64,000 bases of DNA from Priestia megaterium (GTDB taxonomy: Bacteria; Bacillota; Bacilli; Bacillales; Bacillaceae_H), in contig NZ_CP085442.1 in NCBI RefSeq assembly GCF_023824195.1, forward strand, positions 2,270,001 to 2,334,000. The letters run 5' to 3'. The translations under genes were made by a program, and so were the position numbers. The notes beneath the pieces are model-generated. The model saw only the letters and a program-made list of their open reading frames with translations. It searched no databases and was not told the origin of the DNA. This document shows positions 45,112 through 53,168 of this stretch, in pieces (the first letter of the stretch is position 1; the number at the start of each line of letters is the position of its first letter).

Positions 45112-46239
45112 ATGATGAAAGGAAATGGGCCGTTAGAAATGATAAATTCAAAAGATCGTATTACGACGCCTCAAACAACTATTATTATTACCAACTTTAT
45201 CCTTGGAACAGGGATTCTTACCTTGCCCCGGGCAGCTGCGGAAAAAGTGAAAACACCAGATGTTTGGCTAACTGTTATTTTAGGGGGGATAGTCACTATG
45301 ATAGCAGGGGTAATCATGGTGAAATTAAGTCAACGCTTCCCTGAAAAAACCTTTTATCAATACAGCCAAGAAATTGTAGGGAAATGGATAGGCAAGTTAT
45401 TTAGTTTCCTCATGATAGGTTATTTTTTGGCACTTGGTGGGTTTCATGCTCGTTCATTGGCAGAGGTAACTGGATATCTATTGTTGGAAGGAACCCCCAA
45501 ATGGGCTATAATCATGCCATTTATGTGGGCAAGTCTCTATCTGATAAGAGGGGGAATAAATCCAATTGCCCGTATATTTGAGATTATATTACCTATTACG
45601 GTTATTCTTTTTTTACTTGTTGCCTTTATGAGTATCAAAATATTTGAAGTAGATAATCTGCGCCCGGTACTAGGTTCAGGTATTACGCCGGTGCTAAAAG
45701 GGATAAGGACAACAGCTCTTGCGTTTACTGGGCCTGAATTCATGCTTTTAATATTGGCATTCATGAAAGAACCAAACAAAGCAGTAAAAGCTGTACTAGT
45801 TGGTACTGCCATTCCTTTGCTTCTTTATGTTATTACCGTCGTGATGGTTATCGGAGCGTTCTCAGTGGATGGAGTGGTTACGAGAACATGGCCTACGCTT
45901 GATTTGATAAGAAGTTATGAATTAACTGGGTTAATCTTTGAACGCTTTGATTCCTTGCTGCTGGTGGTATGGATTATGCAAATGTTTACTTCTTTTAATG
46001 TTAACCATTACGCTGCTTCATTAGGACTGTCTCAGCTTTTTAAAAAAAATGTCCATCCATTTATGTATGGTGTGCTTCCAGTTATTTATCTCATTTCCAT
46101 GATCCCTAGAAATATCAATGATGTATTTAAATTAGGAGATATGGTTGGCAACGCTGCCCTGATTTTATTTGGCTTTTTACCGGTGCTGCTTCTTATCATT
46201 TCAAAAATAAAGGGGAGAAAGTATGAGACAAGCCTCTAA
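45112..46239 (+). CDS. Spore germinant receptor subunit B (GerB family)
   Basis: This is a 375-residue membrane protein with ten helices of the amino acid-permease (APC) fold. It begins ITTPQTTIIITNFILGTGIL and has the Ger-type segment VVWIMQMFTSFNVNHYAASL. In this receptor class the B subunit largely sets which germinant is recognised. The stop of subunit A lies 3 bases before ATG 45112, and the end overlaps subunit C by 17 bases, so the operon is tightly packed. It is only distantly like the two GerB-type proteins at 60.97-63.6 kb. Confidence 0.93.
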   Translation: MMKGNGPLEMINSKDRITTPQTTIIITNFILGTGILTLPRAAAEKVKTPDVWLTVILGGIVTMIAGVIMVKLSQRFPEKTFYQYSQEIVGKWIGKLFSFLMIGYFLALGGFHARSLAEVTGYLLLEGTPKWAIIMPFMWASLYLIRGGINPIARIFEIILPITVILFLLVAFMSIKIFEVDNLRPVLGSGITPVLKGIRTTALAFTGPEFMLLILAFMKEPNKAVKAVLVGTAIPLLLYVITVVMVIGAFSVDGVVTRTWPTLDLIRSYELTGLIFERFDSLLLVVWIMQMFTSFNVNHYAASLGLSQLFKKNVHPFMYGVLPVIYLISMIPRNINDVFKLGDMVGNAALILFGFLPVLLLIISKIKGRKYETSL

Positions 46240-47434
46240 TCACGTACGGTTCTTCTTATCGGTTTTGCTTTCTGTTTTTTTGCTCTTTCCTCTGGCGGGC
46301 TGTTGGAGCAGTCATGAAATTGAAGAACGAAGTTTAGGAGTAGGTGTGGCGCTTGATAAAGCTAACAAGTCCATGACCGAAAAAGAATTTGATGAACAAG
46401 AAGAGTATCCCAAAAGGAACTTGATTACGTCAACCTATCAACTGATCACCCCGCAAGTGGCAAGTTCAACAACTGTCCAAGGAGGATCTCAGCAGAGAGC
46501 TTACGTGAATATGGCTGAAACGGGAGATTCTATTCATCAAATGACCCGTGAACTATCATTGAGAAGAGAGACTTCCATTGCCAGCCAACATCTAAAAGTA
46601 ATTATTATTGGCGAGGCTCTTGCACGAACGTATAGCTTAGGAAAATTAGTGAATGAGTTTCTTCGTGATAATGAGATTAGACCAAGCTGTCTTGTACTTA
46701 TTAGTAAAGGGAGAGCTAGCGACGGGCTAGAATCGAAGACAGCAGGAGAAATCCCAGCATTTCGTTTGGCTGGAATGGTGGAAAATGCATATCGAACAAC
46801 GAGAATTTTACCTCCCACATCGCTCATTAAATTAGAGAGCAATATTGAATCAGGGACTAGTTTTCTATTGCAAAATGTATTATCAGCAAATGGGGAAATC
46901 AAATTTGCTGGTGCTGCCATAATTAAAGGGAAAACAAACAAAATGATTGGTTTTTTGAATGAAGAAGAACTAGATGGTCTGATTTGGATCACAGGAAAAG
47001 GGAAAGGCGGGCTAGTGAAAAGCTTTGATAAAAAGACCGGTCAGCTGATTGTATACGAAATAGAATCTATGAAAAGTCATATTGAACCTCATGTTAAAGG
47101 AAATAGCATTTCCTTTAATGTGCATATTGAATCAGAGGGAAGGCTATCTGAAAATTGGGTGGTCTCAGGAAATCCTTTAAAAAATCAATTTTTACAGAAG
47201 GTGCAAAAAAACTCAGAAAAAAAAGTGAGGAACCTCGTAAGAAACACGGTAGAAAAAATGCAAAAAGAATATAAAGTCGATGTGGCCGGGTTCGGAAATC
47301 AATTGAGAATCAAGAGGCCCAGAGTATGGATGAGGGTTAAAGACAATTGGGATCAAACATTTAGTGAAGTTCCAATTAACTATGATGTGAAATTAATGAT
47401 TAAAGATTATGGAACGTCAGGATCAAAAAAGTGA
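46223..47434 (+). CDS. Spore germinant receptor subunit C lipoprotein (GerC family)
   Basis: This is a 403-residue lipoprotein. The lipobox LAGC (Cys at about residue 27) follows a hydrophobic signal, then CWSSHEIEERSLGVGVALDK, the start of every GerC protein. The fold of GerBC-like domains covers the rest, with the Ger(x)C block near 260-390. It anchors at the spore inner membrane and is needed for receptor function. GGGGAGAAAGT precedes ATG 46223, inside the end of subunit B. It ends the operon. Confidence 0.93.
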   Translation: MRQASNHVRFFLSVLLSVFLLFPLAGCWSSHEIEERSLGVGVALDKANKSMTEKEFDEQEEYPKRNLITSTYQLITPQVASSTTVQGGSQQRAYVNMAETGDSIHQMTRELSLRRETSIASQHLKVIIIGEALARTYSLGKLVNEFLRDNEIRPSCLVLISKGRASDGLESKTAGEIPAFRLAGMVENAYRTTRILPPTSLIKLESNIESGTSFLLQNVLSANGEIKFAGAAIIKGKTNKMIGFLNEEELDGLIWITGKGKGGLVKSFDKKTGQLIVYEIESMKSHIEPHVKGNSISFNVHIESEGRLSENWVVSGNPLKNQFLQKVQKNSEKKVRNLVRNTVEKMQKEYKVDVAGFGNQLRIKRPRVWMRVKDNWDQTFSEVPINYDVKLMIKDYGTSGSKK

Positions 47435-47550
47435 GTAGCTAAGTACAATTTTGCTTGTTTTGATGTTGAAAATGAAAGAAACTAAAAGGAATAACCTTAG
47501 AGCTTGCTAAAAAATATTTCCTCTAGTAAGGAGCGTGAGGGATAAATGAA

Positions 47551-47585
47551 AAATAAGAGCTGTCCAGAACCGACAGCTCTTATTT
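47551..47585. terminator. Bidirectional terminator
   Basis: AAATAAGAGCTGTC and its complement form a perfect 14-base stem with a 7-base loop between the ger operon and the convergent ytoQ. Confidence 0.88.
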
Positions 47586-47586
47586 G

Positions 47587-48027
47587 CTATTCAAAAATAT
47601 AAGCTAATGCTTGAAGAGCCTGTTCTGGCGTTTCGACTACAACTTGGGCTTTGTTTGACAGTTCTTTAAGCGGATGATGCAGCTCTTCAGGGCGAACTAA
47701 AATTAGCGGTTTATCTAATGCAATGGCTGTCGACGCGTCCATTGCGCTGTTCCACTGCTTGTATTTTTCGCCAAATAAAGCAATAACTACATCAGATTTT
47801 TTAAGGAGCACCTGCGTACGTAAATTATTAATTTGAGAAGCAGCTTCATCTTTTAAGACAGCGTTAGGCTGTTTTCCTAAAATTTCTTCTCCAATGTTGT
47901 CGGAGCGGTCATGGTCTGTCATGGGACCGACAAAGGTAAGGGGAAGGTTTAATTGTTCTGCTTGGTTTTTAATTTCGTCTCGCCAGTTATCGTGAATTTG
48001 CCCGGCAAGGTATACGGTTAAGTTCAT
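47587..48027 (-). CDS. ytoQ: YtoQ-family protein (nucleoside 2-deoxyribosyltransferase-like)
   Basis: This is a 146-residue protein. It begins MNLTVYLAGQIHDNWRDEI, as YtoQ proteins do, and has FVGPMTDHDRSDNIGEEILG and VVIALFGEKYKQWNSAMDAS, which match the nucleoside 2-deoxyribosyltransferase fold. No activity is established for the family. AGAGGAGG precedes ATG 48027. It is a single gene, convergent with the ger operon. Confidence 0.88.
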   Translation of the reverse strand: MNLTVYLAGQIHDNWRDEIKNQAEQLNLPLTFVGPMTDHDRSDNIGEEILGKQPNAVLKDEAASQINNLRTQVLLKKSDVVIALFGEKYKQWNSAMDASTAIALDKPLILVRPEELHHPLKELSNKAQVVVETPEQALQALAYIFE

Positions 48028-48195
48028 TATGTAGAAGTCCTCCTCTAACTAAAGTTTGTTTTATTTTATCAAATGTAAGCGGATAATACGAATGATTTGA
48101 ATGGGGTTCTTTGCCAAAAGATAAGGTTATAGTAGACAAATGGATAAAAAAGAGAAACAATAGAAGGCGTATTGCTAATTAAAGAAAGGATGTAC

Positions 48196-49110
48196 ATGAT
48201 GACAGAAACAGTGCTACAAGTAGATCATGTCAGTAAAGTAATTGGGAAGAAAACCATTTTGCATGATGTATCCTTATCGGTTGAGCGCGGTGAGATTTTC
48301 GGATTGCTTGGTCCAAATGGTTCTGGAAAAACAACGCTAATTCGTACCGTCGTAGGACTCATTAAAGAAACAGAGGGAACGATTACCGTTAACGGCTTTC
48401 CTTTAAAAGAACAGTTTACATCAGCTATGAAATCAATTGGAGCGATTATTGAAAACCCTGAGTTTTATGATTATCTGACGGGCTATCAAAATTTAAAACA
48501 CTTTGCGAATATGCATGAAGGAATCACATCAGAACGCTTGGATGAAGTCATTGCGCTAGTAAAACTTGAAAACAGCATTCATGCAAAAGTGAAGACGTAT
48601 TCTCTTGGAATGAGACAGCGTTTAGGAGTAGCTCAAGCTATTTTACATAAGCCTGCATTGCTTTTACTAGATGAACCAACAAACGGTCTAGACCCAGCGG
48701 GAATGAGAGAGTTTCGTACATATTTACAAACGCTTTGCAGGGAAGAAGGAATTTCGATCTTAATCGCGAGTCACTTATTAAAAGAAGTAGAAGCATTATG
48801 TGACCGCGTTGGCATTATTCAAGACGGCGAGTTAAAAGCCGTTCAAGACCTATCTCCAAATCGTCAAGATCAAGGAATGTACGTAGAATTTGAAGTGTCT
48901 GATGCGCAAAAAGCAGCGGAACTTTTATCACAAGAATTTGAAGTAACAATGAGATCACATAGTATCGACGTGGCGATTGTAAAAGAGCAAATTCCAGCTG
49001 TGAATAAAAAATTAGTGGACAGCGATATTTTAGTCTACCGAATTACCCCTGTGTATGAGACGCTTGAAGATTCGTTTATGTCCGTTACGGAAGGAGAGCA
49101 TCATGCTTAA
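48196..49110 (+). CDS. ABC transporter ATP-binding protein (BcrA type)
   Basis: This is a 304-residue ATPase. Walker A GPNGSGKTT, signature YSLGMRQR (LSGGQ variant of this class), Walker B LLLLDEPTNGLDPAG and ASHLLKE are all intact. The C-terminal 80 residues form the extra domain seen in BcrA-type exporters of peptide antibiotics or lipids. The stop overlaps the permease start by 8 bases, so they form one exporter. AAAGG lies 6 bases before ATG 48196, and 48190 and 48199 are alternative starts. The cargo is unknown. Confidence 0.88.
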   Translation: MMTETVLQVDHVSKVIGKKTILHDVSLSVERGEIFGLLGPNGSGKTTLIRTVVGLIKETEGTITVNGFPLKEQFTSAMKSIGAIIENPEFYDYLTGYQNLKHFANMHEGITSERLDEVIALVKLENSIHAKVKTYSLGMRQRLGVAQAILHKPALLLLDEPTNGLDPAGMREFRTYLQTLCREEGISILIASHLLKEVEALCDRVGIIQDGELKAVQDLSPNRQDQGMYVEFEVSDAQKAAELLSQEFEVTMRSHSIDVAIVKEQIPAVNKKLVDSDILVYRITPVYETLEDSFMSVTEGEHHA

Positions 49111-49870
49111 GTTAATTCAAAATGAACATATGAAATGGTTTCATAAAAGAAGTACAAAAATCACGTTTATTACAATCGGCATTTTAACTCTTTGTATGGC
49201 TCTTTTAATGAAGAAAGTAGCAAACAGTGCAGGAACAGAAGACAACATTTTGAACTTCCTGTCATTTAGTTCAGGTATGCTGATTCTCGTTCAATTTTTC
49301 GCGCTTGCTGTTGGAGGGTCAATGGTTGCAAAAGAGTTTGAAGCAGGTACCATTAAGCTTCTTTTAATTCGCCCTGCTAGACGTTCAACGATTTTAGCAT
49401 CCAAGTACCTAACCCTCATTTTAATTAGCTTGTATTATTTACTGAGCTATTTGCTTTTTTCGTTTGTATGGGGAGCATTGTTCTTTGGCTTTACCAGTCT
49501 AGAAGGAGATGCGCAGCTGCTTAAAAACATTACGCTTACGTATGACAGTGCGTATATGGAAACGTTTATGATGATGACGTTCGCATTCATGCTGTCGTCT
49601 TTATTTAGAAACAGCGCGCTTGCTTCAAGTCTAGCTATTGTCGTAAGTATCGGGGCGAAAGCAGTAACTGGAATAGTATCAAAGTTTGGTTTATGGTGGG
49701 GGAAATTTTTACTGTTCGCCAACACAAACTTTGTGCAGTATATGGACGGAATGAAGACGATGTTTGACGGAATGACAATTCCATTTTCAATCTTCATCTT
49801 AGTCGCGCATTTTGTCTTCTTTATGGGCGTAGCTTGGGCAGCGTTTTTGAAACGAGACGTAGCTAATTGA
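49103..49870 (+). CDS. ABC-2 type permease, partner of the BcrA-type ATPase
   Basis: This is a 255-residue membrane protein with six helices of the ABC-2/BcrB type. It begins MLKLIQNEHMKWFHKRSTKI, the short basic start common to these permeases, and VAKEFEAGTIKLLLIRPARR is the coupling-loop region. AAGGAGAG lies ahead of ATG 49103, within the end of the ATPase gene. With its partner it probably exports a hydrophobic peptide or lipid; no resistance role can be assigned from sequence. Confidence 0.85.
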   Translation: MLKLIQNEHMKWFHKRSTKITFITIGILTLCMALLMKKVANSAGTEDNILNFLSFSSGMLILVQFFALAVGGSMVAKEFEAGTIKLLLIRPARRSTILASKYLTLILISLYYLLSYLLFSFVWGALFFGFTSLEGDAQLLKNITLTYDSAYMETFMMMTFAFMLSSLFRNSALASSLAIVVSIGAKAVTGIVSKFGLWWGKFLLFANTNFVQYMDGMKTMFDGMTIPFSIFILVAHFVFFMGVAWAAFLKRDVAN

Positions 49871-49970
49871 TGTGAGAATTTTCGCACTATATATTTTTCT
49901 AAAATAGCATTTGACAATTAAATAAAAAGAGCTTACAGTAGTGAAAGACTATTTTTAAAACAACTATAAA

Positions 49971-50079
49971 CTTCTTATCAAGAGAGACGGAGGGACTGGC
50001 CCTATGATGTCTCGGCAACTGGCTGTACGCAGTGCGGTGCCAAATCCAGCAGACGATGTTTCGTTTGGAAGATGAGAAG
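49971..50079 (+). promoter_or_regulatory. SAM-I riboswitch (S box)
   Basis: The aptamer core is complete: CTTATCAAGAGAGACGGAGG, GACTGGCCCTATGATGTC, CGGCAAC, GTGCGGTGCCAAATCCAGC, and closing GATGAGAAGG that pairs with CTTCTTATC to form P1. It is followed 24 bases on by a terminator whose 5' arm repeats the P1 strand (CTTCTTATC), so the 3' side of P1 can form an antiterminator when SAM is low. It controls the transporter gene at 50164. Confidence 0.95.
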
Positions 50080-50102
50080 GGTAATCTTATGATACAAATA
50101 AG

Positions 50103-50139
50103 AGACCTCTTCTTATCAATAAGAAGAGGTCTTTTTTTA
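50103..50139 (+). terminator. SAM-riboswitch-controlled terminator
   Basis: AGACCTCTTCTTA and its complement form a 13-base stem with loop TCAA and a run of seven T. It lies 24 bases before the metT start codon. Confidence 0.92.
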
Positions 50140-50163
50140 TTACGTAAACAAGAGGTGTTAAGA

Positions 50164-51474
50164 ATGGAACAACAAAAAGGAAACGGCTGGGCGCTGTTAC
50201 CGCTGGGCGTCTTTTTAGTCCTGTTTGTCGGATCAGGAATTATAACGGGAGACTTTTATAAGCTGCCTGTATTAGTAGCCATTATCATTGCAGCCATTGT
50301 GGCGCTGGCTATGAACCGCAAAGATTCACTTAATGTAAAAGTGGAGCGTTTTGCTAAAGGAGCAGGGCATCCTGATATCATTATTATGGTGCTTATTTTT
50401 ATTTTAGCAGGTGCTTTTTCTGAAGTCGCTAAAGGTATGGGAGCTGTTGATTCAACGGTAAACTTAGCGCTTTCTGTGCTTCCGCAAAGCTTAGTCGTAG
50501 CAGGAATCTTTGTTATTGGCGCATTCATTTCAATTTCGATGGGAACATCAATGGGAACAATTGCTGCGCTAGGACCTATCGCTGTAGGAATCAGTGAGCA
50601 AGCGCATGTTTCTGTTACATTGGCAATAGCCGGTGTGATTGGCGGTGCAATGTTTGGTGATAATTTATCTGTTGTTTCTGATACAACCATTGCGGCAGTT
50701 CGTACGCAAAAAACAAATATGACAGATAAATTGAAAGTGAACTTTTTTATCGTACTTCCTGCAGCGATTGTTACAGTGATTCTATTGCTTGTAATGACGC
50801 TAGGCAACACGTCATCAGTAGAAATTAAAGATTTCAGCTGGTTTAAAATCTTGCCTTATATCGGCGTACTCGTTGCTGCAGTATTTGGTGCAAACGTATT
50901 AAGCATTTTAACCGGAGGAATTGTGCTAGCCGGCGCAATTGGATTAGCTGACGGAAGCTACACGCTTTCCTCTCTTGCCAAAACTGTGACAGAAGGTATT
51001 GGCGGAATGTCAGAGTTAATTATTCTATCTCTGTTAATTGGTGGAATGGTTGAACTCATTCGCTATAATGGCGGTATTCAGTTCTTATTGAATTTATTAA
51101 CACGACGCATTCAAACAAAAAAAGGCGGAGAATTCAGCATCGCTGGATTGGTAAGTTTAACAAATTTAGCAACGGCTAATAACACGATTTCAATTATTAC
51201 GGCAGGTCCGTTAGCAAAAGAAATCTCTGATAAGTATTCAATTGATAATCGTAAATCAGCCAGTCTGCTTGACTTGTTTTCATGCAGCGTTCAAGGGCTT
51301 ATCCCTTACGGCGCACAAATGCTTCTCGCAGCAGGATTTGCTAAAGTTTCACCGATTGAGATTATTCCATTTACATTCTATCCAATGTTAACAGCGGTTT
51401 GCGGGATCATTGCGATTGTAATTGGATTTCCTCGTTTAAATAAAAAGTCTAAGTCATCTAAAGAAGCTGCGTAA
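50164..51474 (+). CDS. metT: NhaC-type antiporter-family transporter, probable methionine transporter MetT
   Basis: This is a 436-residue membrane protein with about 11 helices and the NhaC-family blocks GAFISISMGTSMGTIAALGP, GDNLSVVSDTTIAAV and NLATANNTISIITAGPLAKE. By fold it would be called a sodium/proton antiporter. A SAM-I riboswitch directly upstream shows it is made when SAM or methionine is short. The group of NhaC-like proteins under such control was predicted to import methionine and named MetT. AAGAGGTG lies before ATG 50164. A strong terminator follows. Confidence 0.85.
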   Translation: MEQQKGNGWALLPLGVFLVLFVGSGIITGDFYKLPVLVAIIIAAIVALAMNRKDSLNVKVERFAKGAGHPDIIIMVLIFILAGAFSEVAKGMGAVDSTVNLALSVLPQSLVVAGIFVIGAFISISMGTSMGTIAALGPIAVGISEQAHVSVTLAIAGVIGGAMFGDNLSVVSDTTIAAVRTQKTNMTDKLKVNFFIVLPAAIVTVILLLVMTLGNTSSVEIKDFSWFKILPYIGVLVAAVFGANVLSILTGGIVLAGAIGLADGSYTLSSLAKTVTEGIGGMSELIILSLLIGGMVELIRYNGGIQFLLNLLTRRIQTKKGGEFSIAGLVSLTNLATANNTISIITAGPLAKEISDKYSIDNRKSASLLDLFSCSVQGLIPYGAQMLLAAGFAKVSPIEIIPFTFYPMLTAVCGIIAIVIGFPRLNKKSKSSKEAA

Positions 51475-51478
51475 TATC

Positions 51479-51516
51479 AAACCCTTAAAAAGAATGTTCT
51501 TTTTAAGGGTTTTTTA
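51479..51516. terminator. Bidirectional terminator after metT
   Basis: AAACCCTTAAAAAGAA and its complement form a 16-base stem with only TG between. It also ends the small minus-strand gene at 51514. Confidence 0.88.
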
Positions 51517-51642
51517 CTGTTTGAAAAAATCAGTCGGCTTTTCTTCATCTAACTCCTTCCAAAGCGTCTCATTCTGTTTAAGTGCATAAGCCGCTCCTCC
51601 AATTTCAATTCCGCATAATAAAATGAATAATAAAATACCCAT
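51514..51642 (-). CDS. 42-residue single-helix membrane protein
   Basis: This short gene encodes MGILLFILLCGIEIGGAAYA, a membrane helix with a GxxxG-like GGAA patch, then a charged cytosolic tail (WKELDEEKPTDFFKQ). A perfect AAGGAGG is 7 bases ahead of ATG 51642. The stop lies in the metT terminator, which works in both directions. I do not recognise the family. The strong translation signal, sensible peptide and shared terminator make it likely to be real. Confidence 0.6.
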   Translation of the reverse strand: MGILLFILLCGIEIGGAAYALKQNETLWKELDEEKPTDFFKQ

Positions 51643-51729
51643 GAAATGACCTCCTTACGTAAATGAATAAAAACATGATGGTAACGGGTTTAGCTTCTTG
51701 CTGTTTCACTTTATAATGAGAATAAAGTA

Positions 51730-51743
51730 TGAAACGCGTTTCA
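51730..51743. promoter_or_regulatory. LacI-type operator and promoter of the gene at 51767
   Basis: TGAAACGCGTTTCA is a perfect 14-base palindrome, typical of LacI-family operators. It starts 13 bases after a TATAAT box (51712-51717) and ends 23 bases before the start codon, so the bound regulator would block its own transcription. It is not a cre site, because the centre is GC rather than CG. Confidence 0.6.
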
Positions 51744-51766
51744 GCGCAAGAGAAAAAGGTGAAAAC

Positions 51767-52726
51767 ATGACAAATATCCGAGATATTGCAAAAAAAGCTG
51801 GTGTATCTGTTTCGACTGTATCCAGGGTGCTAAATCATCATCCGTATGTAAAAGAAGAAAAACGCCGGCTGGTAGAGCAGGTTATTCACGAACTTAATTA
51901 TGAACAAAATATTAATGCCGTTCATTTATCAAAAGGGAAAACAAATATGATTGCCGTCGTCTTGCCTTTTATTAATCATCCGTATTTCAGTCTGCTTTTA
52001 GAAGGAGTGGCATCTCAAGCGTTAGAAAAGCAGTATCAGCTTGTTATTTGTCAGACGAACTATGATGTAAAAAAAGAAGAAGAAGCGCTTCATATGCTAA
52101 AAACAAAGCAAGTTGATGGAGTGATTATTTGTTCTAGAGCAAGCAGCTGGAGCACGATTGAATATTATCAGCAGTACGGGCCGATAGCCGTGTGCGAAAA
52201 CGTACAGAATCGTTCTATTCGCTCCGTATACGTTGATCATTATGCAGCTTTTAAGCAAGCGCTTATGTATTTAAAAGAAAAAGGATATACGGATATTGGC
52301 TACTGCATTGGAAGAATGACGGGTACGAATAGCCTGCAGCGGCAACAAGCATACAAAGAATATATAAAAAGAATAAATCAGCCTTATCATTCAGAATGGG
52401 TTTTTCAAGGCTGTTTGAACGTGACAGATGGTGAAAAAGTGGTGGGAAAATTAGTGAAGATGAAAAATCGACCTCAGGCGCTTTTAGTAACAAACGATCA
52501 AGTAGCTATCGGAATAAAAGCTCAGTGCGAACAAGTGGGTATTTCAGTTCCTGGCGATTTAGCTATCATTGGTTTTGATAATCATCCGCTTTCTTCTTAT
52601 TTACAAATAACAACGATCGAACTTCCTCTCAAGAAGATGGGAGAAACGCTTTTTGCATTAGTGGGAAGCAATGCTCCTCAGAAAATTGAGCTCCCTTTTC
52701 GGTTTATTGAGCGTAAAAGCGTATGA
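51767..52726 (+). CDS. LacI-family transcriptional regulator
   Basis: This is a 319-residue regulator. Residues 1-55 contain the LacI helix-turn-helix and hinge (NIRDIAKKAGVSVSTVSRVL, then NHHPYVKEEKRRLV). The rest is the periplasmic-binding-like sugar domain with AVVLPFINHPYFSLLLEGV and GDLAIIGFDNHPLSSYLQ. The effector is unknown, and no sugar genes are adjacent. AAAAAGGTG precedes ATG 51767. A palindrome between its promoter and start suggests autorepression. Confidence 0.88.
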   Translation: MTNIRDIAKKAGVSVSTVSRVLNHHPYVKEEKRRLVEQVIHELNYEQNINAVHLSKGKTNMIAVVLPFINHPYFSLLLEGVASQALEKQYQLVICQTNYDVKKEEEALHMLKTKQVDGVIICSRASSWSTIEYYQQYGPIAVCENVQNRSIRSVYVDHYAAFKQALMYLKEKGYTDIGYCIGRMTGTNSLQRQQAYKEYIKRINQPYHSEWVFQGCLNVTDGEKVVGKLVKMKNRPQALLVTNDQVAIGIKAQCEQVGISVPGDLAIIGFDNHPLSSYLQITTIELPLKKMGETLFALVGSNAPQKIELPFRFIERKSV

Positions 52727-52756
52727 ATTCTTGATGATGGCATGAGGTGTTTTTAC

Positions 52757-52786
52757 CGGATAAAATGAGCAAAAGCGGACATCATA
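52757..52786 (+). promoter_or_regulatory. Possible forespore promoter ahead of splA
   Basis: CGGATA, 17 bases and CATCATA lie 31 bases ahead of splA. The surrounding 16 bases AGCGGACATCATACGA (52774-52789) recur exactly upstream of the ger genes at the right end of the window. In B. subtilis splAB is read by SigG. The match to the SigG consensus is only partial. Confidence 0.35.
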
Positions 52787-52817
52787 CGAGTAAAGTAAGA
52801 AGAAAAGGGTGATGATC

Positions 52818-53060
52818 GTGGAGAAAAAAGAATATCAAGTGGGAGATCAAGTATTTGTTATTTACCGAAATCCTCATACGGCAAACGTTGCGAATATTAA
52901 TCAGGCTGAAATTGTTGAACATCCTGAAAATAAAGGCGAAAAGGCGCTGTTTTTACATGAGTCTTATCATTTGTTAGCTGAAGATGATGCCGTGTATTCA
53001 ACGTATGAAGAAGCTGAAAAAATGTATAATAAGATATTTGACTATGAACAATATGACTGA
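52818..53060 (+). CDS. splA: SplA, regulator of the spore photoproduct lyase gene
   Basis: This is an 80-residue protein, close in length and sequence to B. subtilis SplA: EKKEYQVGDQVFVIYRNPHT, then NINQAEIVEHPENKGEKALF, and EDDAVYSTYEEAEKMYN. In B. subtilis it lowers splB expression. GTG 52818 is chosen because AAAAGGG is 8 bases ahead and the protein then begins with MEKK as in B. subtilis; GTG 52809 overlaps the site. A terminator hairpin lies between it and splB. Confidence 0.9.
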   Translation: MEKKEYQVGDQVFVIYRNPHTANVANINQAEIVEHPENKGEKALFLHESYHLLAEDDAVYSTYEEAEKMYNKIFDYEQYD

Positions 53061-53063
53061 CGC

Positions 53064-53092
53064 AAGGCTCTCTTAAACGGAGAGTCTTTTTT
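53064..53092 (+). terminator. Intercistronic terminator between splA and splB
   Basis: AAGGCTCTC pairs with GAGAGTCTT (one G-T pair) across 7 bases, followed by TTTTTTG. It falls inside an operon whose first gene is known to lower expression of the second, so it may act as an attenuator. Confidence 0.7.
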
Positions 53093-53168
53093 GTTTGAAA
53101 AATAATTACCAAGGATAGAGCCTTTTTGTTTTTCAAACGCTATTAGTATTAGAAAAAAGGAAGTGTAC

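Noticed and set aside
50256..50810. 184-codon frame opposite metT
   Set aside because: It is antisense to conserved membrane helices, has skewed composition and no ribosome site.
51730..51743. cre site for CcpA upstream of the LacI-type gene
   Set aside because: The palindrome is centred on GC, not on the CG required at the cre centre. An operator for the adjacent LacI-type protein fits better.
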